Assembly (NCBI GenBank): GCA_000302695.1 | Contig: AMFN01000003.1 | Span: 558,001 to 622,000 of the forward strand | Origin: Enterobacteriaceae bacterium LSJC7 | GTDB lineage: Bacteria > Pseudomonadota > Gammaproteobacteria > Enterobacterales > Enterobacteriaceae | Length of the DNA: 64,000 nucleotides | Direction: 5' to 3' | Shown: positions 31,875 through 42,752 of the stretch, piece after piece | Numbering within the stretch: the first letter of the stretch is position 1 | How the letters are laid out: each line of letters opens with the position of its first letter | The notes under the pieces: model-generated | Seen by the model: the letters and a program-made list of their open reading frames with translations, nothing else | The model's database searches: none | Told to the model about the DNA's origin: nothing | Translations under genes and position numbers: made by a program

Positions 31875-31903
31875 AAAAAAAGAGGCGCTATGTTAGCGCC
31901 TCT
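31875..31903 (-). terminator. Terminator of the gentisate operon
   Basis: AGAGGCGCTA (31881-31890) and TAGCGCCTCT (31894-31903) form a perfect 10-bp stem with a TGT loop. On the minus strand a run of seven T follows. It separates mhbM from dusC. Confidence 0.9.
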
Positions 31904-31923
31904 GCGTGCCAGGATAAAGACTG

Positions 31924-33117
31924 TCAGCGCGGCTCTAAGCAGTTATCCTCTTTCCAGCTATAGAGCCATTCCATTGCACGGTAAAACTCATCCTGCGTTT
32001 TGCCTTTCCACAGCAGGTTGCGCACCTGGCGCTCAACGCCCGCCGCGTGGTAAACACGGCCCATTTCACGGGTTGACCACACAATGCGCGCCGTGCGCGG
32101 AATGCGCACTGACTCATACAGTGCAAAGGCCTTTTCAGCCTCTTTATTGCACGTTTGCAGAGCCTTACCGAGCGTGACCGCATCTTCCAGCGCCATACAG
32201 GCCCCCTGCGCCATGTACTGCGCTACCGGGTGCGCGGCGTCGCCTACCAGCGTAATGCGATTCTTGCCCCACTTCTCTACCGGCTCACGATCGGCGGTCG
32301 ACCAGCGTCGCCAGGAGGTGGGTTTGTCCAGCATCTGACGCGGGCGCGGGTGGATGCCCTGGAAGTAGGACAGCACTTCTTCTTTGCTACCGTCACGCAC
32401 GCCCCACTCCTCAGTCTGACGACTGTGGAAGGTCACGACCAGGTTGTACTGGCTACCGCCGCGCAGCGGATAGTGCACCAGGTGACAATGCGGCCCGGCC
32501 CACAGCACCGGCGCGTTAATGCGCAGGTCTTCGGGCATGTCGTCACGTTCAATCACCGCACGGTAGACTACGTGACCGGTTACGCGCGGCGCATCGCCGA
32601 GCAACGCCTGACGCACCACCGATTTCACGCCGTCGCAGCCAATCAGGATATCGGCCGTCCAGCTGTTGCCCTGCTCGTCAAATACCGTAACATCGTTGTC
32701 ATTTTCACGGATATCCACAATGTTGGTCGAGGTGTGGTACTGCACCTGCGGGTGCTGTTGCGCCGCTTCCCACACCGTGGCGTGAATATCCACGCGGTGG
32801 ATGACCGCATACGGGCCGCCAAAGTGTTGGCGAAACGCCTCACCGGTTTCTATGTTTACTACCGGCTCACCGCTTACGGCATCCATCATCGTGATGTGGT
32901 CGGTAAAAACGGCGCGCTCGCGCGCCACCTTGCCCACGCCGAGGCTGTCGAGCGCTGAAAAGGCGTTAGGGCCAAGCTGGATGCCCGCGCCAATTTCACC
33001 AATCTCGTGAGCCTTTTCCAGCAGCGTGACATGAATCCCCTGACGGGCCAGAGAAAGTGCGGTTGCTGCACCGCCAATACCGCCACCCACAATGATGGCG
33101 CTGTTAACTTTTGTCAT
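31924..33117 (-). CDS. mhbM: 3-hydroxybenzoate 6-monooxygenase
   Basis: Flavin monooxygenase of 397 residues that hydroxylates 3-hydroxybenzoate to gentisate with NADH and O2. It has the FAD-binding GGGIGGAATALSLARQG (residues 11-27), a central DG motif in LIGCDGVKSVVR, and the second FAD motif TLVGDAAHPVAQYMAQGACM near residue 283. The assignment rests on the family plus position: it is the last gene of an operon encoding the whole gentisate pathway, in the order known from Klebsiella mhbRTDHIM. It starts 15 bp after mhbI. Confidence 0.9.
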   Translation of the reverse strand: MTKVNSAIIVGGGIGGAATALSLARQGIHVTLLEKAHEIGEIGAGIQLGPNAFSALDSLGVGKVARERAVFTDHITMMDAVSGEPVVNIETGEAFRQHFGGPYAVIHRVDIHATVWEAAQQHPQVQYHTSTNIVDIRENDNDVTVFDEQGNSWTADILIGCDGVKSVVRQALLGDAPRVTGHVVYRAVIERDDMPEDLRINAPVLWAGPHCHLVHYPLRGGSQYNLVVTFHSRQTEEWGVRDGSKEEVLSYFQGIHPRPRQMLDKPTSWRRWSTADREPVEKWGKNRITLVGDAAHPVAQYMAQGACMALEDAVTLGKALQTCNKEAEKAFALYESVRIPRTARIVWSTREMGRVYHAAGVERQVRNLLWKGKTQDEFYRAMEWLYSWKEDNCLEPR

Positions 33118-33132
33118 TTTTATCTCCTTGCA

Positions 33133-33774
33133 TTACGCCGGAATTTTATCTACCTGATTCTCCGGTGCCGCAGCGCGGAACGCGGGCAACGTCTGACAAT
33201 GTTCATAGATAGCCTGGCAGCGCGGGAACGCCGATAAATCGCAGTTCATACGCAGTGCGTTGGCCCACTGTGGAATCAGGCAGCAGTCCGCCAGCGTCGG
33301 CGAATCGCCCACGCAGAAGCGGCCATTGCTGTGCTGCAACATCTGCTCGACCGCGCCGAGACCCTGAGCAACCCAGTGACCGTACCAGCGGTTTTTCTGT
33401 GCTTCGCTCACCTTTAGCTCATCCGTCAGCCAGCGCAGCACGCGCATGTTGTTAATCGGGTGAATGTCGCAGGAGATGGTGTACGCAATCTCCAGCACCT
33501 TCGCGCGCGCCCGGTCCTCTTCCGGTAACAGGCGTGGCTGCGAATAGTGGCGGTCAAGCCAGTCAATAATTGCCAGCGACTGCCCCAACGAGTCTCCGCT
33601 GTCGGTGATAAGCGTCGGTACTAACCCCACCGGGTTGAGGTGACGATAGTCCGGGCTGTTCTGCTCACCGTTACGAATATTTATGCCTTCTGTGTCGTAC
33701 TCCACGCCCTTAAGCGCGAGCGCAATGCGCACGCGGTATGAGGCGGAGCTGTTAAAAAAGCTGTAAAGCTGCAT
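33133..33774 (-). CDS. mhbI: Maleylpyruvate isomerase (zeta-class GST type)
   Basis: Protein of 213 residues in the zeta glutathione transferase/maleylacetoacetate isomerase family. The thioredoxin-like N-domain has the active-site region FFNSSASYRVRIALALKG (residues 6-23) and LNPVGLVPTLI; the helical C-domain follows. In this operon it should convert maleylpyruvate, the ring-cleavage product of gentisate, into fumarylpyruvate, probably using glutathione. Tight spacing (9 bp after mhbH, 15 bp before mhbM) supports one transcript. Confidence 0.9.
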   Translation of the reverse strand: MQLYSFFNSSASYRVRIALALKGVEYDTEGINIRNGEQNSPDYRHLNPVGLVPTLITDSGDSLGQSLAIIDWLDRHYSQPRLLPEEDRARAKVLEIAYTISCDIHPINNMRVLRWLTDELKVSEAQKNRWYGHWVAQGLGAVEQMLQHSNGRFCVGDSPTLADCCLIPQWANALRMNCDLSAFPRCQAIYEHCQTLPAFRAAAPENQVDKIPA

Positions 33775-33783
33775 ATTGGCTCC

Positions 33784-34485
33784 TTACACCACTTTCACCG
33801 ACAGCGGCGTGAGGTTACCGACATTGCCGGTCATCAGGTCGCCTTTCACCACCGGGCCAACGCCTTCCGGCGTGCCGGTGAAAATCAGGTCACCAGGCTG
33901 AAGTTCAAAGAAGCCAGACAGGTAGCTGATGGTTTCTTCCACCGACCAGATAAGATGGCGGATATCGCTGCGCTGTTTGTCTTCACCGTTGACCTGAAGC
34001 CAGATATCGGCCTTGCGAATATCGTCTACCGTGGCCGCCGGGTGCAGCGGCGACATCGGCGCTGAGAGGTCAAACGCCTTACCGATTTCCCACGGGCGGC
34101 CCATCTGGCGCATTTCCATCTGGCGGTCACGGCGCGTCATATCCAGGCCAGTGGCATAGCCCCAGACATACTCACCTGCCTTTTCCAGCGGGATATCGCG
34201 CCCAGCCTTGCCAATGGCAACCACCAGTTCAATTTCATAATGAAAGTTGTCGGTCTGCGCCGGGTACGGCAGCTCAAATGTGCTGCCCGCTGCGACCGGG
34301 ACCACGGCGTCTGCCGGTTTGCAGAAAAAGAACGGCGGTTCACGGTCCGGGTCAAAACCCATTTCACGGGCGTGAGCGGCATAGTTGCGCCCGACGCAAT
34401 ACACGCGGCGCACCGGGAACTCGGCATCGCTGCCAACAACGGGAACACTGACGGTCGCCTGAGGGGCAAAGACATATTGAGTCAT
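33784..34485 (-). CDS. mhbH: Fumarylpyruvate hydrolase (FAH family)
   Basis: Hydrolase of 233 residues in the fumarylacetoacetate hydrolase superfamily. It cleaves fumarylpyruvate to fumarate and pyruvate, the last step of gentisate breakdown. Signature parts are [17 protein letters not shown] near residue 25 and the metal-binding [15 protein letters not shown] near 79. [15 protein letters not shown] closes the active site. The ATG at 34485 follows GGGAG; an in-frame ATG five codons further upstream would contain that ribosome binding site, so I rejected it. Confidence 0.92.
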   Translation of the reverse strand: MTQYVFAPQATVSVPVVGSDAEFPVRRVYCVGRNYAAHAREMGFDPDREPPFFFCKPADAVVPVAAGSTFELPYPAQTDNFHYEIELVVAIGKAGRDIPLEKAGEYVWGYATGLDMTRRDRQMEMRQMGRPWEIGKAFDLSAPMSPLHPAATVDDIRKADIWLQVNGEDKQRSDIRHLIWSVEETISYLSGFFELQPGDLIFTGTPEGVGPVVKGDLMTGNVGNLTPLSVKVV

Positions 34486-34502
34486 ACTTTTTTCTCCCAA
34501 AA

Positions 34503-35552
34503 TTAAGTGCGTGCTTCGCGAAACAGGCCCAGCACTTCCTGAACCGGTTTGTCTGAGAAGCTAAAAAGGACGGTATCGGCATCGGTCTCAAAAGACAGCG
34601 CATGCCAGGTCGGCACCACGAACAGGTCTTTCGGCCCGAAGGTAAAGGTTTGCTCGCCAATGGTGACGCGGCCGCGGCCTTCCACCACGTGATAAATGGT
34701 GCTGTCGGTACTGCGCTGTACGCGTGAGCGGAAACCTTTGGGTAACAGTTGCAGGAACGCGCCAATAGACGGCATTGGATAACCACCGGTTTCCGGGTTG
34801 ACGTAGCGCAGCTTGAAGCCTTCCCACTCGTCCGGGTCGCCCAGGCGGCGCAACTCTTCCAGCGCCTCGCGGCTGCGGTCGTAACGGTAGTTGAAAATCG
34901 GTGAAGAATTGCCCTTCTGGTGGCGCAGCGGCAGCATGTTGGCGGCATAGCGCGGCAGATAATCCCCTTGCGGGCGCGTTACCGGCTGTTGCTCTTCGGG
35001 GTAATCCTCAGCAAAACCACAGCCGAGGTAGTTCACCAGCGGCAGGTCGAGACCGTCGAGCCACACCACCGGCTCGTTGCCGGTGTTACCGTGATCGTGC
35101 CAGCGCCACTGCGGAGTCAGGATAAAGTCGCCCTCGTGCATCGGGGTGCGCTCACCGTCTACCGCCGTAAAAGCGCCTTTACCTTCAACAATAAAGCGCA
35201 GCGCTGACTGATTATGGCGATGGCTCGGTGCCACTTCGCCTGGCATGATGAGCTGCAAACCGGCATACAATGACGCGGTGATAGATGACGTGCCGCGAAG
35301 CATCGGGTTTTCCAGTACCAGCACGCGGCGCACCGCTTCACGTGCGCCAATCAGCTCACCGGCCTGCATCAGCAGCGGGCGAATTTCCGGGTAGTGCCAT
35401 AGCGCCGGGGCGCAGTTGGCATTAGGAGTCTGTGGTACCAGATTGTGTAAGGACTCCCACAGCGGCGTCAGACCTTTAGCAGAAATCTGCTCATAGAACC
35501 GCTGACGCTGTTGCTGGACCGGGGATACAGTCGAGTTCGTCACTTCAGACAT
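34503..35552 (-). CDS. mhbD: Gentisate 1,2-dioxygenase
   Basis: Iron(II) ring-cleaving dioxygenase of 349 residues that opens gentisate to maleylpyruvate. It is a bicupin: the first cupin carries the iron ligands in [16 protein letters not shown] (His111, His113) and WRWHDHGN (His152 or His154). The second cupin (about 250-330) has [15 protein letters not shown] but lacks a full set of ligands, as usual for the family. It is the second gene of the operon, 18 bp after mhbT. Confidence 0.95.
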   Translation of the reverse strand: MSEVTNSTVSPVQQQRQRFYEQISAKGLTPLWESLHNLVPQTPNANCAPALWHYPEIRPLLMQAGELIGAREAVRRVLVLENPMLRGTSSITASLYAGLQLIMPGEVAPSHRHNQSALRFIVEGKGAFTAVDGERTPMHEGDFILTPQWRWHDHGNTGNEPVVWLDGLDLPLVNYLGCGFAEDYPEEQQPVTRPQGDYLPRYAANMLPLRHQKGNSSPIFNYRYDRSREALEELRRLGDPDEWEGFKLRYVNPETGGYPMPSIGAFLQLLPKGFRSRVQRSTDSTIYHVVEGRGRVTIGEQTFTFGPKDLFVVPTWHALSFETDADTVLFSFSDKPVQEVLGLFREART

Positions 35553-35570
35553 AATGATTCTCCTTAATTC

Positions 35571-36932
35571 TCATTCACTGATGGCGGAGCCAGAACGAAC
35601 CGGCTGTGCCACATGTGCCTCGCGACGGGCGCGGGTTGCCACGCTCAGTACTGTAAGCATGGCTGAACAAATCAGGGCCGGAACGGCGATAATCACAAAC
35701 AGCGAACTGAACGACAGCGACATAGCCATCATCATGCCGCCGCTGAGCGAGCCCACGATGGCGCCACAGCGCCCAACCGCGTTGGCCCAGCTCACGCCGG
35801 TGGCGCGACAGTCGGTGGGATAGAGCACGGCACTCAGTGCGTTAAGTCCAACCTGTGAGCCACTTACCCCAATACCGACGCCAAAAATAGCCAGCGTCAT
35901 TAACCACAGCGTGTCCTGGGTCACGCCAATCAGCGCCAGACTCACCGCGCCGAGCAGATAGCTCACCGCCAGCACCCACCACGGATTCCACTTATCCATC
36001 AGCCAGCCGAGCGACACCGCACCCAGGGTGCCCCCCACCTGGAAACTGGTGGTTATCCAGGCAGCTTGCTGTAGCGCAATGCCGCGCTGGTTCAGCAGTA
36101 CCGGCAACCAGCTTGAAAGCAGATAAATAATCAGCAGGCTCATAAAGAACACCAGCCACAGCATCAGCGTCAGGCTGCGCAAACGCCCCTGAAACAGTGA
36201 GCCTGCCGCGCTGCGGGTAATGCGCGCTTCGTTGAGCACAAAACGTACGTTGTGATAGCGCTCGCCTGTGATACGGCTCATGGTGCCTGCCAGGCGCTGT
36301 GGGTCACGCCCGCTGCGCGCCAGAAAGCGCGGCGACTCCGGCAGAGCAAACAGCAGCGCAACCGCCAGCACCAGCGGCAGCACGCCGCCGAGCAGCAAAA
36401 TGCCCTGCCAGCCAATGCTCGCCACCAGCTGCGCGCTCACCACGCCGCCCATGGCAGAACCCAGCGTGAAGCCACAGAACATCAGCGTGACCAGCGCGCC
36501 ACGGCGGCGGGCGGGCAGAAATTCAGAGGTCATTGTCACCGTGTTGGGCATTGCACCACCCAGCCCAAGACCAGTAAGAAAACGCAGCAGCACCAGCATT
36601 TCCAGCGATGGCGCAAAGGCTGAAAGCAGGCTCATCAGACCAAAAAACGCCACGCAGCCTTCCAGCACGCGTTTGCGCCCAAATTTGTCTGACAGCGGGC
36701 CACACAGCAGCGCACCGCCGGTCAGACCCAGCAGCCCCGCGCCAAACAGCGGTGCCAGCGCCCCCGGCGTTAACTGCCACTGCGTGCGGATATCAGGCGC
36801 GATAAAACCGATAGCGGCCGTGTCAAAACCGTCCATCATCACCACCAGGAAGCAGCAGGCAATCACCCGCCACTGCAGCGCTGATACCGGTGCGGCATCG
36901 ATAAGCGCCTGTAAATCACGTTGCTGGACCAT
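35571..36932 (-). CDS. mhbT: MFS aromatic acid:H+ symporter (3-hydroxybenzoate/gentisate uptake)
   Basis: Inner-membrane permease of 453 residues with 12 hydrophobic helices, in the AAHS (aromatic acid:H+ symporter) family. The hallmark acidic motif of helix 1 is present as [15 protein letters not shown] near residue 35, and the loop 2-3 motif as [13 protein letters not shown]. It is the first gene of the mhbTDHIM operon, divergent from mhbR, and should bring 3-hydroxybenzoate (or gentisate) into the cell. The exact substrate is inferred from the enzymes it is transcribed with. Confidence 0.9.
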   Translation of the reverse strand: MVQQRDLQALIDAAPVSALQWRVIACCFLVVMMDGFDTAAIGFIAPDIRTQWQLTPGALAPLFGAGLLGLTGGALLCGPLSDKFGRKRVLEGCVAFFGLMSLLSAFAPSLEMLVLLRFLTGLGLGGAMPNTVTMTSEFLPARRRGALVTLMFCGFTLGSAMGGVVSAQLVASIGWQGILLLGGVLPLVLAVALLFALPESPRFLARSGRDPQRLAGTMSRITGERYHNVRFVLNEARITRSAAGSLFQGRLRSLTLMLWLVFFMSLLIIYLLSSWLPVLLNQRGIALQQAAWITTSFQVGGTLGAVSLGWLMDKWNPWWVLAVSYLLGAVSLALIGVTQDTLWLMTLAIFGVGIGVSGSQVGLNALSAVLYPTDCRATGVSWANAVGRCGAIVGSLSGGMMMAMSLSFSSLFVIIAVPALICSAMLTVLSVATRARREAHVAQPVRSGSAISE

Positions 36933-37054
36933 AATTGGGCCTCGTTGTGTAGAGTATGAGATATATCGTTGTTGTATTTATGTTGCGATTCTGTAATTTC
37001 AGCAATGAGATGTACAATGGCTTTTTCGCCCTTGTCATAACCTGGAGGTTATAC

Positions 37055-37987
37055 ATGGCAGACTGGACGCATAAACTGAAGCTGCATCACCTGAAAACCC
37101 TGGTGGCCATCGCCGAACAGGGCAACCTGTCGCGGGTGGCAAAAATGATGAATATCAGCCAGCCTGCGCTCTCCAAGTGGCTGACGGGACTGGAGGACGA
37201 CATGGGCATGGTGTTGTTTGAACGCCACAGCAAAGGGCTGCGTCCCTCCGACGGCGGTAAGCTGCTGCTGGAGCACGCACGCCGCTTGATTCGCGATATG
37301 GAACGCTCACACAGCGAACTGGAGCGTTTTAAACAAGGCGGGTTAGTGGGCAGTCTGCACATTGGCTGCTCACCGGTCGCCACGGACTGCGTCTCGCAGG
37401 CCATTTTGCCGCTGCTCGAAGCCATGCCAACGCTGTATCTGAACGTGGAAGAAAAAGTCATGACGCCGCTGCTGCACGATTTGCTTTCTGGCGTTATCGA
37501 TGTGGTGGTCGGGCGCGTGGGCGGGCGGGCGCTCAAACTGCCGCTGCAATACCGGGTACTGTACACCGAGCCGGTGTGCTTCGTGGCGCGCACCGATCAT
37601 CCACTGGTACTGCGCGGCAGCATTAGCTGGCAGGATCTCGCGCCCTGGCGCTGGATAGTCTGGCCAGGCGGCACACCTATTCGCCAGAGCATAGACAACG
37701 CGCTGGTGGACCACGGCGTGATGCTGCCCACCAACACGATTGAATCGGCTTCCATGAACGTGACCGTCAACCTGCTACAGGCAAGCGATATGGTGTCGAT
37801 ACTCTCGCAGCGCCTGGCCGAGCGCTACCAGGCGCAGGGGCTTATCAAAATACTCGCCTTACCGCCGATTGAACAAAAAGGCAGCGTCGGCGTGTTCTGG
37901 CGCAGTAACGAGACGCCTTCCGCGGCCCTGCAACGCTTTCTGGACTTTCTGCCGACTGAACAGACACCAACCGCCAGCGCACGCTGA
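37055..37987 (+). CDS. mhbR: LysR-family regulator of the gentisate operon
   Basis: LysR-type regulator of 310 residues. The helix-turn-helix is GNLSRVAKMMNISQPALSKW (about residues 24-43), followed by the effector domain. TGGAGG at 37043-37048 directs the ATG at 37055; an in-frame ATG 33 codons upstream would read through the promoter region and is rejected. It is divergent from mhbT across 122 bp, where its operator should lie, although I could not define an unambiguous T-N11-A site. It should activate mhbTDHIM in response to the aromatic acid. Confidence 0.9.
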   Translation: MADWTHKLKLHHLKTLVAIAEQGNLSRVAKMMNISQPALSKWLTGLEDDMGMVLFERHSKGLRPSDGGKLLLEHARRLIRDMERSHSELERFKQGGLVGSLHIGCSPVATDCVSQAILPLLEAMPTLYLNVEEKVMTPLLHDLLSGVIDVVVGRVGGRALKLPLQYRVLYTEPVCFVARTDHPLVLRGSISWQDLAPWRWIVWPGGTPIRQSIDNALVDHGVMLPTNTIESASMNVTVNLLQASDMVSILSQRLAERYQAQGLIKILALPPIEQKGSVGVFWRSNETPSAALQRFLDFLPTEQTPTASAR

Positions 37988-38120
37988 TTTGCTTCAGGCA
38001 TCCGTAAACCCGCTACAGTCATTACAGTTATCACTCGCATGCCGCAATTTCATGATGTGATCGGTAGCACAGAATTGGCTTTAATTGTATGATGAATGCG
38101 TTTCTTTGAGGATGAACGCC

Positions 38121-38522
38121 ATGCGTAATACATTGACCCTTCTCTGGCACTATTTGCGGGCTTTCCTGCTGATTTACGCCTGCCTTTACGCCGGTATCGC
38201 CCTCGCCGCGCTGCTGCCTATCACCATTCCCGGCAGCATCATCGGTATGCTGATGCTGTTTTTGCTGCTGTCGCTGCAAATCCTGCCCGCTCGCTGGGTA
38301 AAACCCGGCTGTCACCTGCTGATTCGCTATATGGCGCTGCTGTTCGTACCGGTTGGCGTAGGCGTGATGCAGTATTACGACCTGCTGAGCGCCCAGTTTG
38401 GCCCGATTGTCGTCTCCTGCACGGTAAGCACATTGGTTGTACTGGTTGTGGTGAGCTGGAGCTCTCACCTGATTCACGGCGAGCGCAAAGTAGTCGGCCA
38501 GGGGGAGGTCAACGAAAAATGA
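38121..38522 (+). CDS. yohJ: YohJ, LrgA/CidA-family membrane protein
   Basis: Inner-membrane protein of 133 residues (E. coli 132) with four hydrophobic helices, holin-like LrgA/CidA family. Characteristic parts are [20 protein letters not shown] and [20 protein letters not shown] precedes the ATG at 38121, which matches the E. coli N-terminus; starts further upstream lack conservation. Its stop overlaps the yohK start (ATGA, 38519-38522). The LrgAB-type pair has been linked to uptake of three-carbon compounds such as 3-hydroxypropionate or pyruvate, and to autolysis control. Confidence 0.95.
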   Translation: MRNTLTLLWHYLRAFLLIYACLYAGIALAALLPITIPGSIIGMLMLFLLLSLQILPARWVKPGCHLLIRYMALLFVPVGVGVMQYYDLLSAQFGPIVVSCTVSTLVVLVVVSWSSHLIHGERKVVGQGEVNEK

Positions 38523-39214
38523 TGGAAAATATCTGGTGGTCGCTGCCGCTAACGTTGGTGGTGTTCTTTGGGGCGCGCCGCCTCGGTAGCTGGCTTAAAA
38601 CCCCGTTACTCAACCCGCTGCTGGTGTCAATGGCGGTCATCATCCCGCTACTGGTGTTGAGCGGTATTGGCTACGAGCGTTACTTTAGCGGCAGCAAAGT
38701 GCTTAACGACCTGCTTCAGCCTGCGGTAGTGGCGCTGGCTTTTCCGCTGTATGAGCAGTTGCACCAGATTCGCGCACGCTGGAAGTCCATTATCTCTGTC
38801 TGCTTTATCGGTAGCCTGGTTGCCATGATTAGCGGCACGGCGATGGCGTTGCTGATGGGTGCTACACCGCAAATCGCCGCCTCCGTTTTACCAAAATCGG
38901 TGACCACGCCCATTGCGATGGCCGTCGGCGGCAGTATTGGCGGCATTCCGGCCATTAGCGCCGTGTGCGTGATTTTTGTCGGTATTCTTGGCGCCGTGTT
39001 CGGCCACTCCTTGCTAAATCTGATGCACATCAGCACCAAAGCTTCACGCGGGTTGGCGATGGGTACCGCCTCACACGCGCTTGGCACCGCCCGCTGCGCC
39101 GAGCTGGACTATCAGGAAGGCGCATTTGGCTCACTGGCGCTGGTTATCTGCGGCATAATAACCTCCCTGCTGGCACCGTTTTTATTCCCCGTAATTGTGC
39201 AGGTTTTCGGCTAA
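38519..39214 (+). CDS. yohK: YohK, LrgB/CidB-family membrane protein
   Basis: Inner-membrane protein of 231 residues, identical in length to E. coli YohK, LrgB family with 6-7 helices. Conserved parts are [37 protein letters not shown]-like sequence near 120 and the [16 protein letters not shown] segment. It acts with YohJ, to which its translation is coupled by a 4-bp overlap. Confidence 0.96.
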   Translation: MMENIWWSLPLTLVVFFGARRLGSWLKTPLLNPLLVSMAVIIPLLVLSGIGYERYFSGSKVLNDLLQPAVVALAFPLYEQLHQIRARWKSIISVCFIGSLVAMISGTAMALLMGATPQIAASVLPKSVTTPIAMAVGGSIGGIPAISAVCVIFVGILGAVFGHSLLNLMHISTKASRGLAMGTASHALGTARCAELDYQEGAFGSLALVICGIITSLLAPFLFPVIVQVFG

Positions 39215-39245
39215 CCTCCATTGCTGGCTCGTAAAATTACGAAAA

Positions 39246-39283
39246 ATTGCATTTGTTGCATTTTTATTGTGATAAAAGTCGCA
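39246..39283 (+). promoter_or_regulatory. CytR direct repeats and CRP-like site upstream of cdd
   Basis: ATTGCATT (39246-39253) and GTTGCATT (39255-39262) are a direct repeat matching the CytR octamer GTTGCATT. TGTGA-N6-TCGCA (39268-39283) next to it resembles a CRP site with one mismatch. In E. coli cdd is activated by CRP and repressed by CytR bound next to it, so the arrangement fits. The start codon is 58 bp downstream. Confidence 0.75.
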
Positions 39284-39341
39284 TATAACAGACAGGTCGC
39301 ACCGTAAAATACGGTTCCAATAACCTGACCTGAGGCCCGCC

Positions 39342-41094
<1,753 letters not shown>

Positions 41095-42489
41095 ATGGGG
41101 TGAATAACTTCTTCATTGCACAAATCTGAACCAACGTAAGCATACAACGCAAATTTTCTGGTCATTATAGGATGGGTTCGACAAAGTGGTGCCCGCTCAA
41201 TGCGCACGAACATTCACTGGGATGATGATGTGATATTTTGCTGTTTTTTTAAATTATCTATCAGCATTTAATGCTTTCATTTCGGCAATAAAAGAAATAG
41301 ATCTTTTGGGATGTTCATACATAGCGACGCATAACAACAAAATACTGCATCTATCTGTCATTAACCATGCGTGAATCACAGCAACCAATGATATTATCGC
41401 CATATCATTCATGGCGTGAATGCATTATATGTCGCTAATTAATCGTATCTATTAATTCCGTTCTATAATTATATTATTTAACTTTACAACGTTCTTCATT
41501 GTGTTTTAAATACTCATCATTATGTTTTATTCCGTTCCTGAGAATCAACATTCGCGGCGAAAAGTTATCGCGTCTGAATGTTGACAGTAGCAGAATGCAA
41601 CTATACGCATTTTTTCTGCCTCATGGGCCTGGGCTTACGGCTATGGGCGGTAGCATACCTGGTAGCTACAGGCATCTAAACTCATAACGAAACCGGGCTA
41701 GCTTCAGCCATTTCTAGTATCTTCTTGCCTTATCAGGGGTCAGGTCTTTCCGGGTACATCCATGAACGAAAATTCTTAATTCGCGACTGACCGCATAAAT
41801 TTTCAATGTATGCTTTACCCTTGACAAGGTAGATGGATGATAACGGTTAAAAGCAAATACTGAAGCAAGCTTCTTTTTCCTCATTGTTGCGAGACATTCT
41901 TTAACAAGACGTTGCAATCTTGATTATCTAAAACTAACTACATGCCCTGATAGTGATACTGGCCGAACAAGTGAAAATACCCTTCGTAAAGTGTAAGAGA
42001 AACAATCCCTACAACATAAGTGATAAGCGTCTGTACACTGAAAACGGGCAAAACCATAAACAGTAATAATGGCTCTTGCATCTGCATCTTTGGCATTTCT
42101 GGATTAAAGACTTTATAAATAACAATAATGAAATTTGTTTCAGACTGTCTGAGACACTTCTCAGCGAAAAAACTTTTTCAAGGCAAGGGGATTTAATGAA
42201 CCAATCTGGAAAAAGCGAATGAAAAATGATAAAGAAAGGGTAAAAAACGAATGATGAAGAGTTTCCCATAAGAAACTAACCAAAACAGTCACACATACAC
42301 CTTTCAACTTCATGCCAAGGATATCCACGCGAGTGATTTGACACTACTTTCAAATATTTTCATAAACGGCAAGAGTGATTCCTCATAAAATATAAAGCAC
42401 AATGAAGGCACACTTATATTTATTTGGAAGCGAATAATATATTCTATTTGCGCATGCCCTGGCACCTCTAAGGATTAAGGAGAAAAATC
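41095..42489. other. AT-rich 1.4-kb stretch without convincing genes (island left part)
   Basis: The DNA is visibly richer in A and T than the flanking backbone, with many homopolymer runs, a common sign of acquired DNA. Reading frames of 60-86 codons occur at 41499-41687 (+), 41714-41917 (-) and 42009-42269 (-). None has a clear ribosome binding site, a domain I recognise, or coding-like composition. No insertion-sequence ends, integrase or tRNA were seen. It may be the scar of deleted type VI genes or effectors, or simply a spacer. The preTA region that follows sanA in E. coli is absent. Confidence 0.5.
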
Positions 42490-42750
42490 ATGCCAGCATT
42501 AGTTTGTATGGGAGATGCCACAACACACGGTGGCAAAGTAATTTCGGCCTCTGCGTCAATGTTCATCAATGGTATTCAGGTTGCCCTGTTAGGTGACCGG
42601 GTTTCCTGCCCGTCTCATGGTCCAAACAATATCATCGAAGGTGATACTACAGTGATGGACAACGGAATTGCTGTAGTGGTTGATGGAAGCCTGTGTGCAT
42701 GTGGTTGTAGAGTTATCAGTACACATACTGATGTCTGTGTTGAGTCGTAA
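42490..42750 (+). CDS. PAAR-domain protein (T6SS spike tip)
   Basis: Small protein of 86 residues made entirely of a PAAR domain: MPALVCMGDATTHGGKVISA, then the repeated Gly-rich turns DRVSCPSHGPNNIIEGD and DGSLCACGCRV. PAAR proteins cap the VgrG spike of type VI secretion machines and can carry effectors; this one has no effector extension. AAGGAG precedes the ATG. It opens the T6SS gene block, 2 bp before the next gene. No vgrG is in the window, so its spike partner is encoded elsewhere. Confidence 0.88.
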   Translation: MPALVCMGDATTHGGKVISASASMFINGIQVALLGDRVSCPSHGPNNIIEGDTTVMDNGIAVVVDGSLCACGCRVISTHTDVCVES

Positions 42751-42752
42751 TT

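Noticed and set aside
32155-32958. 267-codon reading frame on the plus strand
   Set aside because: Antisense to mhbM; no ribosome binding site or domain.
41714-41917. Possible small gene or transposase remnant on the minus strand
   Set aside because: The 67-residue frame has basic character, but I could match it to no transposase or recombinase motif, and no inverted repeats flank it.
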